A DNA stretch of 64,000 bases from an uncultured Oscillospiraceae bacterium (GTDB lineage: Bacteria > Bacillota > Clostridia > Oscillospirales > Oscillospiraceae). The number at the start of each line of letters is the position of its first letter. The first letter of the stretch is position 1. The stretch is taken from positions 52,589 through 116,588 of the forward strand of contig CALXDJ010000002.1 of NCBI GenBank assembly GCA_944387035.1, given 5' to 3'. Of the stretch, positions 50,801 to 58,713 are shown piece after piece. The translations under genes and the position numbers were made by a program. A model generated the notes under the pieces. That model had not been told where the DNA came from. It was given only the letters and a program-made list of their open reading frames with translations, and did no database searches.

Positions 50801-51727
50801 CAGGGTGCCGGTCCGGTCCATGATGGCGAAATCATCGCCATTTGCCTCCTTGGCCCAGACCACCAGATCGCCCTCATCCAGCGTGGTTTTCGCCGCCAGG
50901 ACGGTAGTGACCTCCACTTCCTTCAGCTCTTCAGCCATGTAGCCCGTCATGTCCAGGGTAAGCGACACCTCGTCCAGAGGCAGCAGGCTTGCGGCGGAGA
51001 TCGGGGGCATGTCGGAAAACTCCTTTTCCTCCGGGTAGGCAGGAATATACTCGCCGCCTACCGTCACACCGATCTGGGTCAGAACAGACGGATCGGTCTG
51101 CTCCGAGACCACGGAGAACACGTGGCCTCCCACGTCCACCGTGTCCGCCGGGTCCATGAACCACTCCGTCCAGGTCTCCCCGTCATAGGTGAACTGCACC
51201 TCATAGGGGAAGAAGGCATTGTCCTCCAGAGCAATGGTATAGTTGCCCTGCTCATCGAAAAGATCGTACGCATACTCCCCTGTCCGGGTCTCGTCGCTGC
51301 CCACAGTGACGGGGCAGTTGAGCAGGTTGTAAACGACCTCCTCAGGAGTCTCCTCCTGTGCGGGAGTCTCCTCCTGCGCGGGAGTATCTCCCTGCGTGGG
51401 AGTGTCCCCCTGCATGGGAGTCTCCTCCTGTGCGGGAGGATTCTCCTGCGCGGGAGTATCTCCCTGCATGGGAGTGTCCCCCTGCATGGGAGTCTCCTCC
51501 TGTGCGGGAGGATTCTCCTGCGCGGGAGTATCTCCCTGCATGGGAGTGTCCCCCTGCATGGGAGTCTCCCCCTGTACGGGGGTCTCCCCCTGCGTGGGAG
51601 GATCCTCCTGGGTCAGCACAGGCGCCTGGCCCTCCTCTTCCTCCACTGCCAGCGCCGTGGCCGGCAGGGCCGAGACCAGCATCAAAACCGCTAGGATCGA
51701 TGCCAGCCCCTGTTTCCATCTTCGCAT
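47807..51727 (-). CDS. Large secreted SLH-domain surface protein
   Basis: 1306 residues. Signal peptide with cleavage after ATALA (residue 27). Residues 39-128 are 15 Pro-rich hexapeptides (MQGDTP, AQEETP, AQENPP). A long Ig/beta-rich region follows (VVYNLLNCPVTVGSDETRTG, then carbohydrate-binding-like and Big-like segments). Residues about 1080-1115 are a Ser/Gly linker (SSGSGGSSGSGGSSKP) and from 1122 on come SLH modules (DIFQDISSSDWFYPDVDWAY, YPQIDAGQWYTNAANWAMES, VAFADASLMTQEENDAFQVL) that bind secondary cell-wall polymer. Same operon as kinase B, 12 bp after it. Confidence 0.9.
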   Translation of the reverse strand: MRRWKQGLASILAVLMLVSALPATALAVEEEEGQAPVLTQEDPPTQGETPVQGETPMQGDTPMQGDTPAQENPPAQEETPMQGDTPMQGDTPAQENPPAQEETPMQGDTPTQGDTPAQEETPAQEETPEEVVYNLLNCPVTVGSDETRTGEYAYDLFDEQGNYTIALEDNAFFPYEVQFTYDGETWTEWFMDPADTVDVGGHVFSVVSEQTDPSVLTQIGVTVGGEYIPAYPEEKEFSDMPPISAASLLPLDEVSLTLDMTGYMAEELKEVEVTTVLAAKTTLDEGDLVVWAKEANGDDFAIMDRTGTLDLSPSSRSTSYVYFDLIVGNADQLDMENNTLYNVTVKVSPEYDLLTGSAYTADGQQIPLTDGYYSPNGMTISGHKVSYLDMEADADSNVWDGMSETRVKLEKSPEFSELSVELYTGLYYTQEELDAAIATGTAQNVTEETFGTGAGYLGNYAEGNGCAFTARWLRDGTAVALRPLYVWMDISGDSWSYSGLKDESGRSVYTSSSSYHDSTQGYNVREYVAKEDVAVDGSYFLSMSYYHNGTQVGDATAYVSAYVGNYRTLEEAAGQTDIAAQLFGTGYQANYSGGVIFSIFQKDGSLLTRVKVVLLPYEQEVAEEPVPDQEDTYFRVTGAKNSGGTSYYTAVMASDVDGYYYGYPDGDLNFGCQTVFVMDYLDPVTDAEIYPVFELGSGVKAYAGHNGASGIEQISGETPVEFTSGEAVQYSATSGSKTLKNYWVTFVTPQDGAKLYVNAANVKETWDEETGLPVREVYLDSFHDYHHDVFFANIGNEELEGLSVTLENAQNVQLDEYWTIRENSVAKLSKFDSVYDMDNIAKIRLEPIRDENGEVQAGEVSGTLVIKADMGTPDDPTDDQEVRIKLIGTAGVEKITTESIGGGVKYVPYASVIQTNVMGASDAVRFQIVSGGLPQGVTLYENGKLYGVPMESGSFTFTVEAEFTRSGRTETKQFTLTVLDNTDANVEGSTDMGYELLDRVPAELTSYEDQVFRSQGTYGEFYKFYLDGRELVENQDFKSEEGSTKITIYAQTFRDAGKGTHTIAAEFRADKSDTNTVKKAAQNYTVSGSSSGSGGSSGSGGSSKPAVDHNANKPSQNVQTTADIFQDISSSDWFYPDVDWAYQQKLMIGVTEQIYAPYGPISAATVVTVLARMDQVNLDDYAAVSYPQIDAGQWYTNAANWAMESGLLPDEHFTGQPPIARAKFAVMLVKYLQHSGIDCTLPEEPVAFADASLMTQEENDAFQVLYQFGIFKGVGNYYMDPQGSTTRAQLAVLLHRLSVFVENQTV
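51344..51613 (-). repeat. Tandem 18-bp hexapeptide repeats in the SLH protein gene
   Basis: Fifteen 18-bp units coding TQGDTP, MQGDTP, AQENPP and AQEETP variants, with a 72-bp higher-order unit seen twice. Resembles surface adhesin stalks that vary in copy number by slippage. Confidence 0.85.
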
Positions 51728-51739
51728 ATGGTTCCCTCC

Positions 51740-54586
51740 TTATGGTTGTTGCGCAAGAGCCAGCAGCTCCTGCAAGGAATAAATGCGGCTCTGCCGCAGA
51801 TTCCCCCGCATATCGTCAAACACCAGCGTTCCGTCCGCCAGAATGTCGCAAAGTTCCGGCAGATCCGCCAGCGTCCGGCACTGCCCGTCCAGCAGCAGTC
51901 CGTAGCGCTGCCCCTGGGCGGAGATGTATTCCGTCACCACGCAGTCTCCCACCTGGGTGACATAGGTCAAATACGCGTCGCTCTCCAGCTCCCGCACCAG
52001 TTCTCCGGTCTCCCGGTCATAGGCCGCGGGAGTGCCGTGGAGCGGCGACGTGATCTTCAAATGGTCGGTAAAAAATTCCTCGTACAGCGTCCGGTCCGGC
52101 TCCGCCCCCTGTTCCTCGGAGAGCAGGGTGCCGTCGGCGGCGCTGTAACAGCGGACGGTACCGTCGTTGTAGATGACCTCCAGCCAGCTCTCCTGGCCCT
52201 CCCGGCGGAATTGCTGGTCATAGACCTGCTCTGCATCCGGAATCTCCACATCCGCCACCACACTGCCGTCCAGTCCGCAGACGCGGAACGCGTCGTAGCG
52301 GAAGAGCATCACCGTGGCGCCCTCGGCGCTGAGGCGGGCCTCGTTGTGGGAATAGTCCGGGTCATAGGTGGCCAGCTGAGCCTCCGGGTGGTTCTCCAGC
52401 CGCAGCAGCTCCACAGACTGGCGGTCCCGGCTGGCCGTCATGGCAAAGTTCCCTGCCACCTGGACAAAGTCCCAGGGACCGCCCTCCGTCCGGGTCTGGA
52501 GCCGGCGTGCACCGCTGTCAAAGAAGGTACAGCAGCCGTCGTCCGTGGCCGTGAGGGTATAGTCGCCGGAGCGGGCGAAAGCAGTGATGTCCGCGTCGGT
52601 ATAGGCCATCTCTGTCTGCTCTCCCGTCACCGGGTGGAGCCGCACCAGGATGTTGTCGGTACACACATAGATACCGCTCTCATCCGCCTGTACATGGAAA
52701 GGCCGCGCGCCGGCAAAGCCTCCGGTCTGGGTCATACTTTCAAGGTCGATCACCGCAAACACCGACTCGGTGTCGCTGGTGGCGGAGAAGGCAAAGTACT
52801 GCCCCTGGAAGCCCCCCTCAAAGTGGGTGTAATCGGAGGTGTCAAAGAGCACCAGGTCGTTTTCGCTGTCCTCCAGGCTGAACACGGTCAAAGAGCCGTC
52901 GGAAAAGCTGGCGGCCAGCCATTGTCCCGTCCCATCCAGAGCCAGGAGGTTATCCTCCGGGTCCGCAAACACACTGTTGGGCAGCACTGCCTGTCCCTTG
53001 TCTCCGAAGGTCACCGCCCGCTCCGCCGTACCGGTGGCCACGTCGTAGACTGCGGCCACGTTCTCGTCCTGATACACAGCGGCCGCGGTGGAGCCGTCCG
53101 CCGAGAGGGTGATGGCCGTGGCGGCCTTACCGGCCCACAGCTCCTTCCCGGCGGTCAGGTCGTAGCAGCACAGGGCGCCTTCTCCGGCATAGAGAAGGGT
53201 ATCCTCCCCGGCGAATACCACGTCCGCCAGAGCGGAGGTCTCCGCGGGGAGGGCCGCCAGCTGCTCTCCGCTGTCCGTATCAAACACGCTTACCTGCCCG
53301 GTGGTGAGAACCGCGGCCCGGGTCCCCTCCGGCGAAAGCACCGCCTTGATGGGCTCCGCAGGCAGGGCCAGCAGCCGGTGGGCCTTGAAGCCGTCGGAAA
53401 GATCATAGACCCCCAGGGCGTTGGTCAGGGCCCGCTGGGCCTGGGGCGTCGGCGCCGGGCCGAAGATCCCCGGATCCTGAGGCAGGGCCTCCAGGGCGTA
53501 GGCCACAGCCCCATCCACATCGCCCCGGGACAAGGCGTCGGCGGAATACTCCGCCAGAGTATAGGCGTTTTGCAGCCGCTCCTGCTGCTTGAGTCCTGTG
53601 AAGGCGGCCAGTCCGCCCGCCAGGAACGTCACCGTCAGCACCGCGGCTGTCACGGCGCAGCGCCGTTTGTGGCGCCGCATCCGCGGATCGTTATCATGAA
53701 GGCGCTCAAAGGCCTGGAGCATCTCCTGAGCCGTCTGCCAGCGGCGGCCGGGGTCCGGGTCCATGGCCTTGCGGATGATGGCCGCCACGGCGGGGCTGAG
53801 CTCATCAGGGCCGATGGGCTCCACCTTTTTGGCGTCCTGGGCGGGGCGCCGGCCGGTGAAAAGGTGATAGAGGGTGGCGCCCAGGCTGTAAATGTCCGAG
53901 CGCACGTCCAGCAGCACAGTCCGCCGTCCGGAGCCGGTGCTGCCGGACTGGGACGACGCGCCGGGCAGCACGGTCTCCGGCCGCTCGGTAGGCAGGCTGG
54001 TGAGGACGTCGTCCTCCCCCCGCTGGGTGACATTCACGCCGGAGTAGTCCACGCCGTAGTGCTCCGGGGAAGCGTAACCCCGGCTGAAGCCCACCCGCAC
54101 AGCTCCTTCCTCCCCCAGGGCCAGGGCGATGTTGAAGTCGATGAGGCAGATATCGTTCTGGGGCGTGCGCATGATGTTGGAGGGCTTGATATCACTGTGC
54201 AGGATCCCGTGGGGCGGACGGCTGTGCAGATAACACAGCGCCTCCAGCAGCTCGATGGCCCACTGGATCACCTGTGCCTGGGAGAAGCGCTCTCCCCGGC
54301 GCAGGGGCTTGTCCAGGCTCTCGCCCTCGATGTAGTCCATGACGGTATAGACCGTCTCCCCCTCTACCACGAAGTCGTATACCTGGGGGATATAGGTGTG
54401 GGAGAGGTTCTTCAGGGCGTCCACTTCCCGGCGCAGGGTCTCCGGCTTTGCGGAGATGGTACGCCGGTCCGCCTTCAGGACCACCCACTTGCCCAACCGC
54501 AGGTGCCGTCCCAGATAGACGATCCCCCCGCCGCCGGAGCCGATCTGCTTGATGATCTCATAGGTCGATGCGATGATTTGAGACAT
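51740..54586 (-). CDS. Hanks-type Ser/Thr protein kinase B with extracellular propeller-like sensor
   Basis: 948 residues. Gly loop GSGGGGIVYL (16-25), Lys38, Glu54, catalytic HSD132, Asn137, and DFN at 150-152 (Gly of DFG replaced by Asn), Pro-Glu motif YASPEHYG, Asp-Ile-Tyr GATLYHLF. TM helix about 310-330 (VTAAVLTVTFLAGGLAAFTG). The large extracellular part has repeated blade-like segments (AVLSPEGTRAAVLTTGQVSV, GKAATAITLSADGSTAAAVY, AYTDADITAFARSGDYTL) suggesting a beta-propeller sensor. Likely phosphorylates FHA partner at 54758-56083. Confidence 0.9.
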   Translation of the reverse strand: MSQIIASTYEIIKQIGSGGGGIVYLGRHLRLGKWVVLKADRRTISAKPETLRREVDALKNLSHTYIPQVYDFVVEGETVYTVMDYIEGESLDKPLRRGERFSQAQVIQWAIELLEALCYLHSRPPHGILHSDIKPSNIMRTPQNDICLIDFNIALALGEEGAVRVGFSRGYASPEHYGVDYSGVNVTQRGEDDVLTSLPTERPETVLPGASSQSGSTGSGRRTVLLDVRSDIYSLGATLYHLFTGRRPAQDAKKVEPIGPDELSPAVAAIIRKAMDPDPGRRWQTAQEMLQAFERLHDNDPRMRRHKRRCAVTAAVLTVTFLAGGLAAFTGLKQQERLQNAYTLAEYSADALSRGDVDGAVAYALEALPQDPGIFGPAPTPQAQRALTNALGVYDLSDGFKAHRLLALPAEPIKAVLSPEGTRAAVLTTGQVSVFDTDSGEQLAALPAETSALADVVFAGEDTLLYAGEGALCCYDLTAGKELWAGKAATAITLSADGSTAAAVYQDENVAAVYDVATGTAERAVTFGDKGQAVLPNSVFADPEDNLLALDGTGQWLAASFSDGSLTVFSLEDSENDLVLFDTSDYTHFEGGFQGQYFAFSATSDTESVFAVIDLESMTQTGGFAGARPFHVQADESGIYVCTDNILVRLHPVTGEQTEMAYTDADITAFARSGDYTLTATDDGCCTFFDSGARRLQTRTEGGPWDFVQVAGNFAMTASRDRQSVELLRLENHPEAQLATYDPDYSHNEARLSAEGATVMLFRYDAFRVCGLDGSVVADVEIPDAEQVYDQQFRREGQESWLEVIYNDGTVRCYSAADGTLLSEEQGAEPDRTLYEEFFTDHLKITSPLHGTPAAYDRETGELVRELESDAYLTYVTQVGDCVVTEYISAQGQRYGLLLDGQCRTLADLPELCDILADGTLVFDDMRGNLRQSRIYSLQELLALAQQP

Positions 54587-54603
54587 GACTTCTCCTTACC
54601 GGC

Positions 54604-54753
54604 TCAATGGCGCCGCTTTCCAAATTCCTCTTCCAGGCGCCTGCGCAGCCGCTTTCCGGTCAGGCGCAGGATCACGGCGGCCGCCAGGCCCGCCAGGACC
54701 GAAGCCGCCATTACGGCCGCACCGCCCCAAAGCAGGAGCTGACTGGTATCCAT
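54604..54753 (-). CDS. 49-residue single-TM protein of the FHA-kinase module
   Basis: Short gene not caught by size-filtered predictions: ATG 54753 with GGGAGGAA 7 bases upstream inside the FHA gene's 3' end, TGA at 54604-54606. Sequence is MDTSQLLLWGGAAV then a hydrophobic helix AASVLAGLAAAVILRL and a basic tail RRRLEEEFGKRRH. Analogous to the 122-residue protein of kinase A module. Could help position the kinase or FHA protein at the membrane. Confidence 0.75.
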   Translation of the reverse strand: MDTSQLLLWGGAAVMAASVLAGLAAAVILRLTGKRLRRRLEEEFGKRRH

Positions 54754-54757
54754 TGGC

Positions 54758-56083
54758 TCATTCCTCCCACACATAGTCGGCCCCGGCGGTGCCGAAGGCC
54801 ACCCGGGCGCCCCGGTGCAACACCCGGGGCACGTTGGCGGTCAGGCGCTGGCCGTCCACGAAGGTGCCCGCACTGGAGCTGAGATCTACCAGGGCATAGC
54901 TGCCGTCCGCCTGCCGCTCGATGACGGCATGACGGCGGCTGACCGCCTTGGTCTTTTTATCAAATTCAAAATCGTTCTGCCGGTGTCCCACCGAGACATC
55001 GAACCGGCCGATGGAAAAAACCTGACCCGGCTGAATGTCCACAGGGATCTCCCGGGGCAGGGCGGGGTCGCCCATCAGGCGCAGGCAGGCGCCGGTGCCT
55101 GACTCATCCAGCAGCTGGGTAACGCCGCTCTCCTCCGTTGCGGGGATCCACACCGGTGCGGCCTCCACGGACCGGACCGGCGGTGCGGGCGGCGCCTCCT
55201 GGAAGTCCTGGGCGGCTGCGCCCAGGAAGATCTCCCGGGGAGACTCCTTCTTGCCGAACAGGCCGCCTTTCTTCTCCGGTTTTTCTTTCTTCTCCGGCTT
55301 TTCTTTCTTGCCGCCGAAGAGAGGCTTTTTCTCCTTCTTGGGCTTTTTCTCCTTGGCAGCACCATCGCCGTCCAGGTGGATGACAATGTCGTCCAGCCCG
55401 GCAGGGGGCTCCACTGGCGGCATCCGCAGGGGATCCTCCGCGGGCACCGGAGGCGGACTCTGGATCGGCGGGCTCTGGACCGGAGCCTCCTGGACCGCAG
55501 GGGCGCGAACGGGCTCCGGCCGGCTCTGGTGCTCCCGGGGAACCGGGGCCGCGGGCCGGGCCTGGCGGAGCATCTGCAAAAAGGCCTTGGGCTGGAAATC
55601 CTGCATAATGGCCCGCAGAACCTGGTTCTCCAGGGCTGGGTCGGACACAGAGTTCTGCCGGGACAGCTCCGCGGCCATCTCCCGCAGGGCGCCGAAGTCC
55701 TGGCAGTCCTCCAGGGAAGGAACGTACAGATAGCTCACCGTGCCGTCCCGGTCCACGTAGAGATAGCGGGTATCCAGCACGAAGGACATGGGCTTTAAGA
55801 ACCAGTCGGCGCACTCCAGCAGCGGCTGGAGCACTCCGTTCCAAAACTCCGCGTACTCCTCGGGGGTATGGCGGCCGAAGCGGTACTGAAGCTTGCTGCG
55901 GCTGCCCAGCTCATAGGTGCACTCCGCCATGCCGTCCACGCTGCGGTAGCGGAAGGGCACCAGGAAGGCAGGGGGATCCGCCTGGATAGTGGAAAGAGCC
56001 TTCCGGTCCAGCTCCTCCTCCGGGAAGCGGATCACCAGCATGGCCCCGGAGAGGTCGTTTTTCTGCTCGATTGGGTAGATCAT
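54758..56083 (-). CDS. DUF6382 and FHA domain protein
   Basis: 441 residues. N-terminal 170 residues match DUF6382 (YPIEQKNDLSGAMLVIRFPE, FLVPFRYRSVDGMAECTYEL, WFLKPMSFVLDTRYLYVDRD). A Pro/Lys-rich linker (about 180-300, KKEKPEKKEKPEKKGGLFG) connects to a C-terminal FHA domain: FSIGRFDVSVGHRQNDF, SRRHAVIERQADGSYALVD, SSAGTFVDGQRL. FHA domains bind phosphothreonine, so this is the expected reader of kinase B signals. The stop overlaps the 49-residue gene's ribosome site. Confidence 0.88.
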   Translation of the reverse strand: MIYPIEQKNDLSGAMLVIRFPEEELDRKALSTIQADPPAFLVPFRYRSVDGMAECTYELGSRSKLQYRFGRHTPEEYAEFWNGVLQPLLECADWFLKPMSFVLDTRYLYVDRDGTVSYLYVPSLEDCQDFGALREMAAELSRQNSVSDPALENQVLRAIMQDFQPKAFLQMLRQARPAAPVPREHQSRPEPVRAPAVQEAPVQSPPIQSPPPVPAEDPLRMPPVEPPAGLDDIVIHLDGDGAAKEKKPKKEKKPLFGGKKEKPEKKEKPEKKGGLFGKKESPREIFLGAAAQDFQEAPPAPPVRSVEAAPVWIPATEESGVTQLLDESGTGACLRLMGDPALPREIPVDIQPGQVFSIGRFDVSVGHRQNDFEFDKKTKAVSRRHAVIERQADGSYALVDLSSSAGTFVDGQRLTANVPRVLHRGARVAFGTAGADYVWEE

Positions 56084-57396
56084 ATGGACGCGGCTCCTTT
56101 CTTGAACTCCAACAGGGTGATGAACTGCCAGCCGTCGGCGGTGCGCACCGGGGCGCTGCCTTCGTAAAAGCTGCCGGCCTCCAGGAACACGGGATCAATG
56201 ACCACCTCGCCCTGCAGGCTCACATAGCCCCACAGGTCCCCCACCTTCACGGCCGCCAGGTGCTGGCCGAAGGACAACGCGTCATCAAACTGGAAGTCGA
56301 TGCACACGGTTCCCTGGGTGTCGATAAAGCCCCATTTGCCGTTTTGCTTCACGGCGGCCCAGCCGTCGGCGAAGGGCCGGGCATCCTCATAGGCCTCGCC
56401 GACCGCCTCTCCGTCCACCAGCAGCTGCACGGCACCGCCCTGCCGGACGAACACCGCGTTCTGGGCATAGCTGCGGCCCAGCTGGTCTTGAATGATGCCG
56501 TCATACTCCGGCTCCAGCAGCCAGGTCTCCCCGTCCGTCGCCAGCAGGCCCCACTTGCCGCCGGTCTTGGCGGCCGCGGCGCCGTTGGAGAACATCCCCA
56601 AATCCTGTAGGGGACTGCCGCCGGTATAGAAGTTGCCGTCAGCCAGGATCCAGCCGTCGGCAGTGCGCAGGCCCACCCGGTTGTCTGCGAAGTTGGTGAA
56701 GTCGGAGGCCTCCCCATGGAGCAGGGCCACCCGATTGCCGTTCTGGTCCACACCGATGACGAGACCGTCCTGCCGGGCAATGGCCTGTCCGTTGCTGAAG
56801 GTACTGATGGCGTCGAATTCGCAGGGCACCACCAGTTCTCCGGCGGAGTTGGCCAGGCCCCAGAACCCGTCCAGCTTCACCTGGATGGCTCCATTGCAGA
56901 TGGCGGTGGCATCCTGGTAGGTGGCACGGTTGAGCTTAAAGGCGTAGCGGGTATCCTCATAGAGCTCCGTCAGCTCGGCGCTGCCGGTCTTTTCGATGCC
57001 GCTGCGCAGCGCAGCGAAGGCCTCCGACTCCTTGCCCACTTCCAGATAGTACTCCGCGGCCTCGGCGTAGATCTCCGGCGCGGCGTCCTTTCTCGCCATC
57101 TGCTTTTCCAGCAGGTTGGTGTACTTTCTGGCATAGCCGCTCTGGTCCATCATATTCAGATAGGCGTCCTTGAGGGCCTCTTCCGCCTCCAGCGTGTACT
57201 TGTCGTCATAGCCGGCGGCCTCCTCCAGCAGCGGAATGGCCCGGACGTAGATCTCATCCTGGGTATAGGCCGCGGCCTGCTCGATCAGCTTCGCCTGTCT
57301 CTGGGCATCACTCTCGGCGGTCAATGCCGCCAGCCAGGACACCGCCAGCAGCAGTGCGCAGCCGATCCCCAGCAGCAGCCGTTTCATACGTTTCAC
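56080..57396 (-). CDS. WG-repeat protein with N-terminal TM anchor and TPR-like part
   Basis: 438 residues. TM helix at 6-28 (LLLGIGCALLLAVSWLAALT). Residues 30-150 are helical TPR-like (LLEEAAGYDDKYTLEAEEAL, AEAAEYYLEVGKESEAFAAL). From about 170 to the end are WG repeats (DGFWGLANSAGELVVPCEFD, WGLLATDGETWLLEPEYDGI, NGKWGFIDTQGTVCIDFQFD, LWGYVSLQGEVVIDPVFLE) forming a surface beta-structure. ATG overlaps the FHA gene's stop by 4 bp on its other end. Role unknown, probably envelope sensing. Confidence 0.88.
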   Translation of the reverse strand: MKRMKRLLLGIGCALLLAVSWLAALTAESDAQRQAKLIEQAAAYTQDEIYVRAIPLLEEAAGYDDKYTLEAEEALKDAYLNMMDQSGYARKYTNLLEKQMARKDAAPEIYAEAAEYYLEVGKESEAFAALRSGIEKTGSAELTELYEDTRYAFKLNRATYQDATAICNGAIQVKLDGFWGLANSAGELVVPCEFDAISTFSNGQAIARQDGLVIGVDQNGNRVALLHGEASDFTNFADNRVGLRTADGWILADGNFYTGGSPLQDLGMFSNGAAAAKTGGKWGLLATDGETWLLEPEYDGIIQDQLGRSYAQNAVFVRQGGAVQLLVDGEAVGEAYEDARPFADGWAAVKQNGKWGFIDTQGTVCIDFQFDDALSFGQHLAAVKVGDLWGYVSLQGEVVIDPVFLEAGSFYEGSAPVRTADGWQFITLLEFKKGAASI

Positions 57397-57409
57397 CTGG
57401 GATTCCCTC

Positions 57410-57955
57410 CTATCGGATAAACATGGTCAGCATCATGCCGACATACAAAAACGGGACCAGGGGAATGGAATCCCTGGGTTTGATCTTTTTCCGTGCGATG
57501 AGGACCAGGGCGGTCAGGGCGGAGAGCACCGACCCGTAGAGCATCGCGGGCAGCACGCCGCCGAAGCCCAGATACAGCCCAGCCACGGCCATCAGCTTCA
57601 CATCGCCTCCGCCCAGCCCCCGGCGGCTGATGAGGTAGACCGCCAGAAACACGACTCCGGCCAGCAGAAAGCCCGTTACGCCGCTGAACACCAGGTAGAG
57701 CGTCTGCTCCGTGTGCAAAAACAGCTGCGGCACCACGATCACCACCCAGGCCGAGGCCATGGCCGCCACCAGGCGGTTGGGCACCCGCTTTTCCCGCAGA
57801 TCCCCCAGGGCCGCCTGGTAGCCGAACGCGGTGAACACCAGCCGCATCAGCAGCTCCGTTCCGCTCAGGCGGTCCCAGTGCACCAGGACCATGGCCAAAA
57901 GCAGTACCGGCAAAGCGCTATAAGGCGCCAGCATTTTCCATTGGACGTTCGTCAT
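57410..57955 (-). CDS. Type IV prepilin peptidase (A24 family, TadV-like)
   Basis: 181 residues from ATG 57955 (GGGAGAGGGG upstream). Six TM helices. Catalytic aspartates in LGDLREKRVPN and GGGDVKLMAV (GxGD). Processes pilin leader peptides of Flp-type pilins; lacks the long N-methyltransferase domain of PilD, as expected for TadV/CpaA. Overlaps the pseudopilin-like gene by 4 bp. Confidence 0.9.
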   Translation of the reverse strand: MTNVQWKMLAPYSALPVLLLAMVLVHWDRLSGTELLMRLVFTAFGYQAALGDLREKRVPNRLVAAMASAWVVIVVPQLFLHTEQTLYLVFSGVTGFLLAGVVFLAVYLISRRGLGGGDVKLMAVAGLYLGFGGVLPAMLYGSVLSALTALVLIARKKIKPRDSIPLVPFLYVGMMLTMFIR

Positions 57956-58710
57956 GGGACGTACCCCTCTCCCTTGCCGCCCAGCCATGCCTTGGTGAGC
58001 ACCACCTGGCTCACATGGAGCTTGGGAGTCCCGGCGGGCATCAACAGTGCCCCAAAGGTATAGTCCACATCGTACTGCACAGCGATCTTCACATCCCCGT
58101 CAGCGGTGAGGAGGGTGGAGTCATTGGCGCCGCTGGGCTCCAGCGAAGTCAGAGAGAAATCATAGAAATCCAGACCCTCTAACCCCTCCGACACATGAAA
58201 GGCTTTGAGAAATTCGTCACCAGACATATCACCATTGGCCAGATACCGCCCCACCAGGGGCCGGATCAGCTGCTCGAAGAGGGCGTTTTCTCCTTCCTGG
58301 AGTCCGTAGTTGAGCAGCAGCTGCAAGGAGGCCTTGGGGTCGGCGCTGACATCGTCCGCCCAGCCCTGCACCTGGTCCAGCGCCGCCTGGCCCTTGGCGC
58401 CCACCTGGTCCGGGTCCAGGGACTCCAGCCCGTCCAGCAGGCCGTTGAGGTTTTCCTTGAAGGCGTCCGATTCCACCTGCACCGTCTGGGCCTGTCCGGC
58501 GGAAGCGACCAGATGGTCCGCTGCCCCTGTCACATCCAGGACGTAGCAGTACATGGACACCGTCTGAGCCGCCTGGGTGATGGCGTAGTGGACCCGGGCC
58601 TGGACCGCCACGATATTGATGAGACTCAAAATGGAGGTGACCGCCAGTACGAACAGCAAAAAGCTGCCGATGGTCTCCACCACGATGTATCCCCGTTCAT
58701 CCCGCCGCAT
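57952..58710 (-). CDS. Pseudopilin-like TadE/TadF-type protein
   Basis: 252 residues. Short basic N-terminus RRDERGYIVVE followed by a hydrophobic helix (IGSFLLFVLAVTSILSLINI), the TadE/F pattern, then helical and beta extracellular region (AITQAAQTVSMYCYVLDV, MPAGTPKLHVSQVVL). Probable minor pilin of the Tad apparatus. Three bp after the DUF5702 gene. Confidence 0.78.
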   Translation of the reverse strand: MRRDERGYIVVETIGSFLLFVLAVTSILSLINIVAVQARVHYAITQAAQTVSMYCYVLDVTGAADHLVASAGQAQTVQVESDAFKENLNGLLDGLESLDPDQVGAKGQAALDQVQGWADDVSADPKASLQLLLNYGLQEGENALFEQLIRPLVGRYLANGDMSGDEFLKAFHVSEGLEGLDFYDFSLTSLEPSGANDSTLLTADGDVKIAVQYDVDYTFGALLMPAGTPKLHVSQVVLTKAWLGGKGEGYVP

Positions 58711-58713
58711 GGT

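Noticed and set aside
51344..51613. CRISPR array
   Set aside because: The repeats are contiguous, codon-phased 18-bp units with no unique spacers and lie inside an open reading frame.
47738..51694. A 1318-residue plus-strand frame opposite the SLH gene
   Set aside because: Antisense shadow of a long GC-rich coding region; the minus frame has a signal peptide, repeats and SLH motifs.
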